Source: JACPKO01 sp964406775 (GTDB lineage Bacteria; Patescibacteriota; Microgenomatia; Daviesbacterales; UBA10151). Taken from it: a stretch of DNA of 64,000 bases. Both the position numbers and the translations under genes were made by a program. Positions 63,140 to 64,000 of the stretch are shown here, in pieces; positions within the stretch are counted from its first letter, which is position 1, and each line of letters opens with the position of its first letter. Location: assembly GCA_964406775.1 (NCBI GenBank), contig CAYOSW010000001.1, positions 26,070 through 90,069 on the forward strand. The letters run 5' to 3'. The notes under the pieces were generated by a model that saw nothing but the letters and a program-made list of their open reading frames with translations, was not told the origin of the DNA and made no database searches.

Positions 63140-64000
63140 CTATTCTTCTTTGGGGATTATCAGTTTTCTCCAGGCTTTTTCGTATTCATTGCCCGGTCCG
63201 AATAATTTTTCCGCTGTCTGATAGACCCTGCCGTTAATTATTACAAACTGAACAAAACCGGAACCGTTCTTAATCATCAATTCAGGGGTGGCGCCGATAT
63301 GGGCGTCTCCGCGGGGAAGTTCGCCCGGAGGGGTTGACGCATTTAACTCCGATCTGAGCCCCGGTAAAACATACATATAATAAGAAGCTGCAATTTGCCC
63401 TCCGAGATCTCCGAATTGAGCCGCATCGGCAAGAGCCTGACCTGCATTTAACAGATAATCATAGTCATACTGCCCCCGGAATTTATCCGCAAATCCTTTA
63501 AATATTTTTTCCCTTGACCGCATTAGACGTTCCATTGTTTCTTTATCGCGGAAGTGGGTGGCGTGCGTTGCGATAACTGTTCCCCAAATACTCATCTCCT
63601 TTTCCTCGTCGGTGTAAAAGGACGGAAAAGAAGGATCCCGTTTCAATCTGATTGCTTTACCCATACTGTTTTCAACGTGAATCCAAATCCGGTCTGCGTA
63701 GGTCGGATATTTTTCGTTTAAATCCCCCATATAACCCCAATCGTGAATAAGTCCGTTTTGCGGAAGCTCTACGGCAAGATAGAGCGGGACATCCCCGCGT
63801 TCGGCTAAAACGTATCCTGCGTTTATATCGTCGTGGACTGTCTGCCAAAGATGCCAACGGCTGTGATAAGGGACATTTGCCCGCGGGTCGCCGCTTCTTC
63901 TTGCATCTTCTTCAACTTTAAAATCACGGTCGATAAGAATTGCCTGATGTTCAAATTGGGATTTAAAAACGGATTTTTGGGCGGGTTTTAAATCGGTTGC
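63140..64000 (-). CDS. Unknown protein, 5' part outside the window
   Basis: The frame is open from the stop to the right edge: 286 residues are visible. A methionine in the middle (GYMGDLNEKYP) is not a convincing start, because coding continues smoothly upstream through DWGYM, LYLAVELPQNGL, ILIDRDFKVEEDARRSGDP and ATDLKPAQKSVFK. The visible part has no membrane helix and carries WHLWQTVHDDINAG, a histidine-rich patch of the kind seen in several unknown families, and HIGATPELMIKNGSG near the end. No assignment possible. Confidence 0.75.
   Translation of the reverse strand, partial: ATDLKPAQKSVFKSQFEHQAILIDRDFKVEEDARRSGDPRANVPYHSRWHLWQTVHDDINAGYVLAERGDVPLYLAVELPQNGLIHDWGYMGDLNEKYPTYADRIWIHVENSMGKAIRLKRDPSFPSFYTDEEKEMSIWGTVIATHATHFRDKETMERLMRSREKIFKGFADKFRGQYDYDYLLNAGQALADAAQFGDLGGQIAASYYMYVLPGLRSELNASTPPGELPRGDAHIGATPELMIKNGSGFVQFVIINGRVYQTAEKLFGPGNEYEKAWRKLIIPKEE

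Overview
The window looks like a chromosomal segment of a Candidate Phyla Radiation (Patescibacteria) bacterium, most likely of the Microgenomates side. The grounds are gene content and style: many short orphan proteins, single-pass anchored exported proteins with Ser/Pro/Ala-rich linkers, DUF5667, DUF4230 and DUF192 families, trimmed versions of housekeeping enzymes, and very tight packing on both strands. There is no rRNA here, so the placement is inference. TGA is used as a stop, so the code is the standard bacterial one.

Layout. 1-3.4 kb: exported proteins (end of a CAP-like protein, thermonuclease, DUF192), a degenerate PEP-synthase-like protein and rsmI. 3.5-10.1 kb, minus strand: dedA and a complete diaminopimelate-to-lysine operon (lysC, dapB, dapA, asd, dapL, lysA) with its own promoter, preceded by a 24-bp palindrome and by an unassigned structured RNA that ends in an intrinsic terminator. 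10.6-26.6 kb: a small ORF, lexA, a short nucleotide-sugar dehydrogenase, a histidine kinase/response regulator pair, and uvrB, uvrA and a short uvrC, interleaved with exported proteins including a transglutaminase-like protein without its cysteine. 26.6-31.2 kb: membrane proteins, secG, a solute-binding protein, and a divergent pair made of an MshC/CysRS-like ligase and an MshB/LmbE-like deacetylase. 31-38 kb: two paralogous surface proteins, an RRM RNA-binding protein behind a 200-nt hairpin array, a DUF5667 protein and typA. 38-47.4 kb: orphan DNA adenine methylase, unknown proteins, tRNA-Lys and tRNA-Arg, a second DUF192 protein, a SurA-like anchored protein, PAP2 phosphatase and an ABC exporter. 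47.4-64 kb: a 1155-aa protein, a large membrane protein, a D-2-hydroxyacid dehydrogenase, a YhhQ-type transporter, trhO, a DUF4230 protein, an M23 peptidase, msrB, tRNA-His, an orphan CheD-like protein, a DUF1905/OmdA protein, and an open-ended unknown gene.

Three regulatory or structural patterns run through the window. First, many genes carry a -10 box, often with an extended TGn, placed 6-8 nt before the start codon, which predicts leaderless mRNAs and settles several starts. Second, five unrelated orphan genes share a CYATAG box 23-24 nt upstream of the -10. Third, tRNA-Arg and tRNA-His are each followed by a short element that repeats the tRNA 3' end after two hairpins and a shared GGYGTGTTATC string; this is the best candidate here for an undescribed element family.

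Together the genes cover lysine and meso-DAP synthesis, nucleotide-excision repair with SOS control, cell-surface proteins, export, sulfur and redox functions, and many unassigned small proteins. All functional names rest on motif reading, without database searches.
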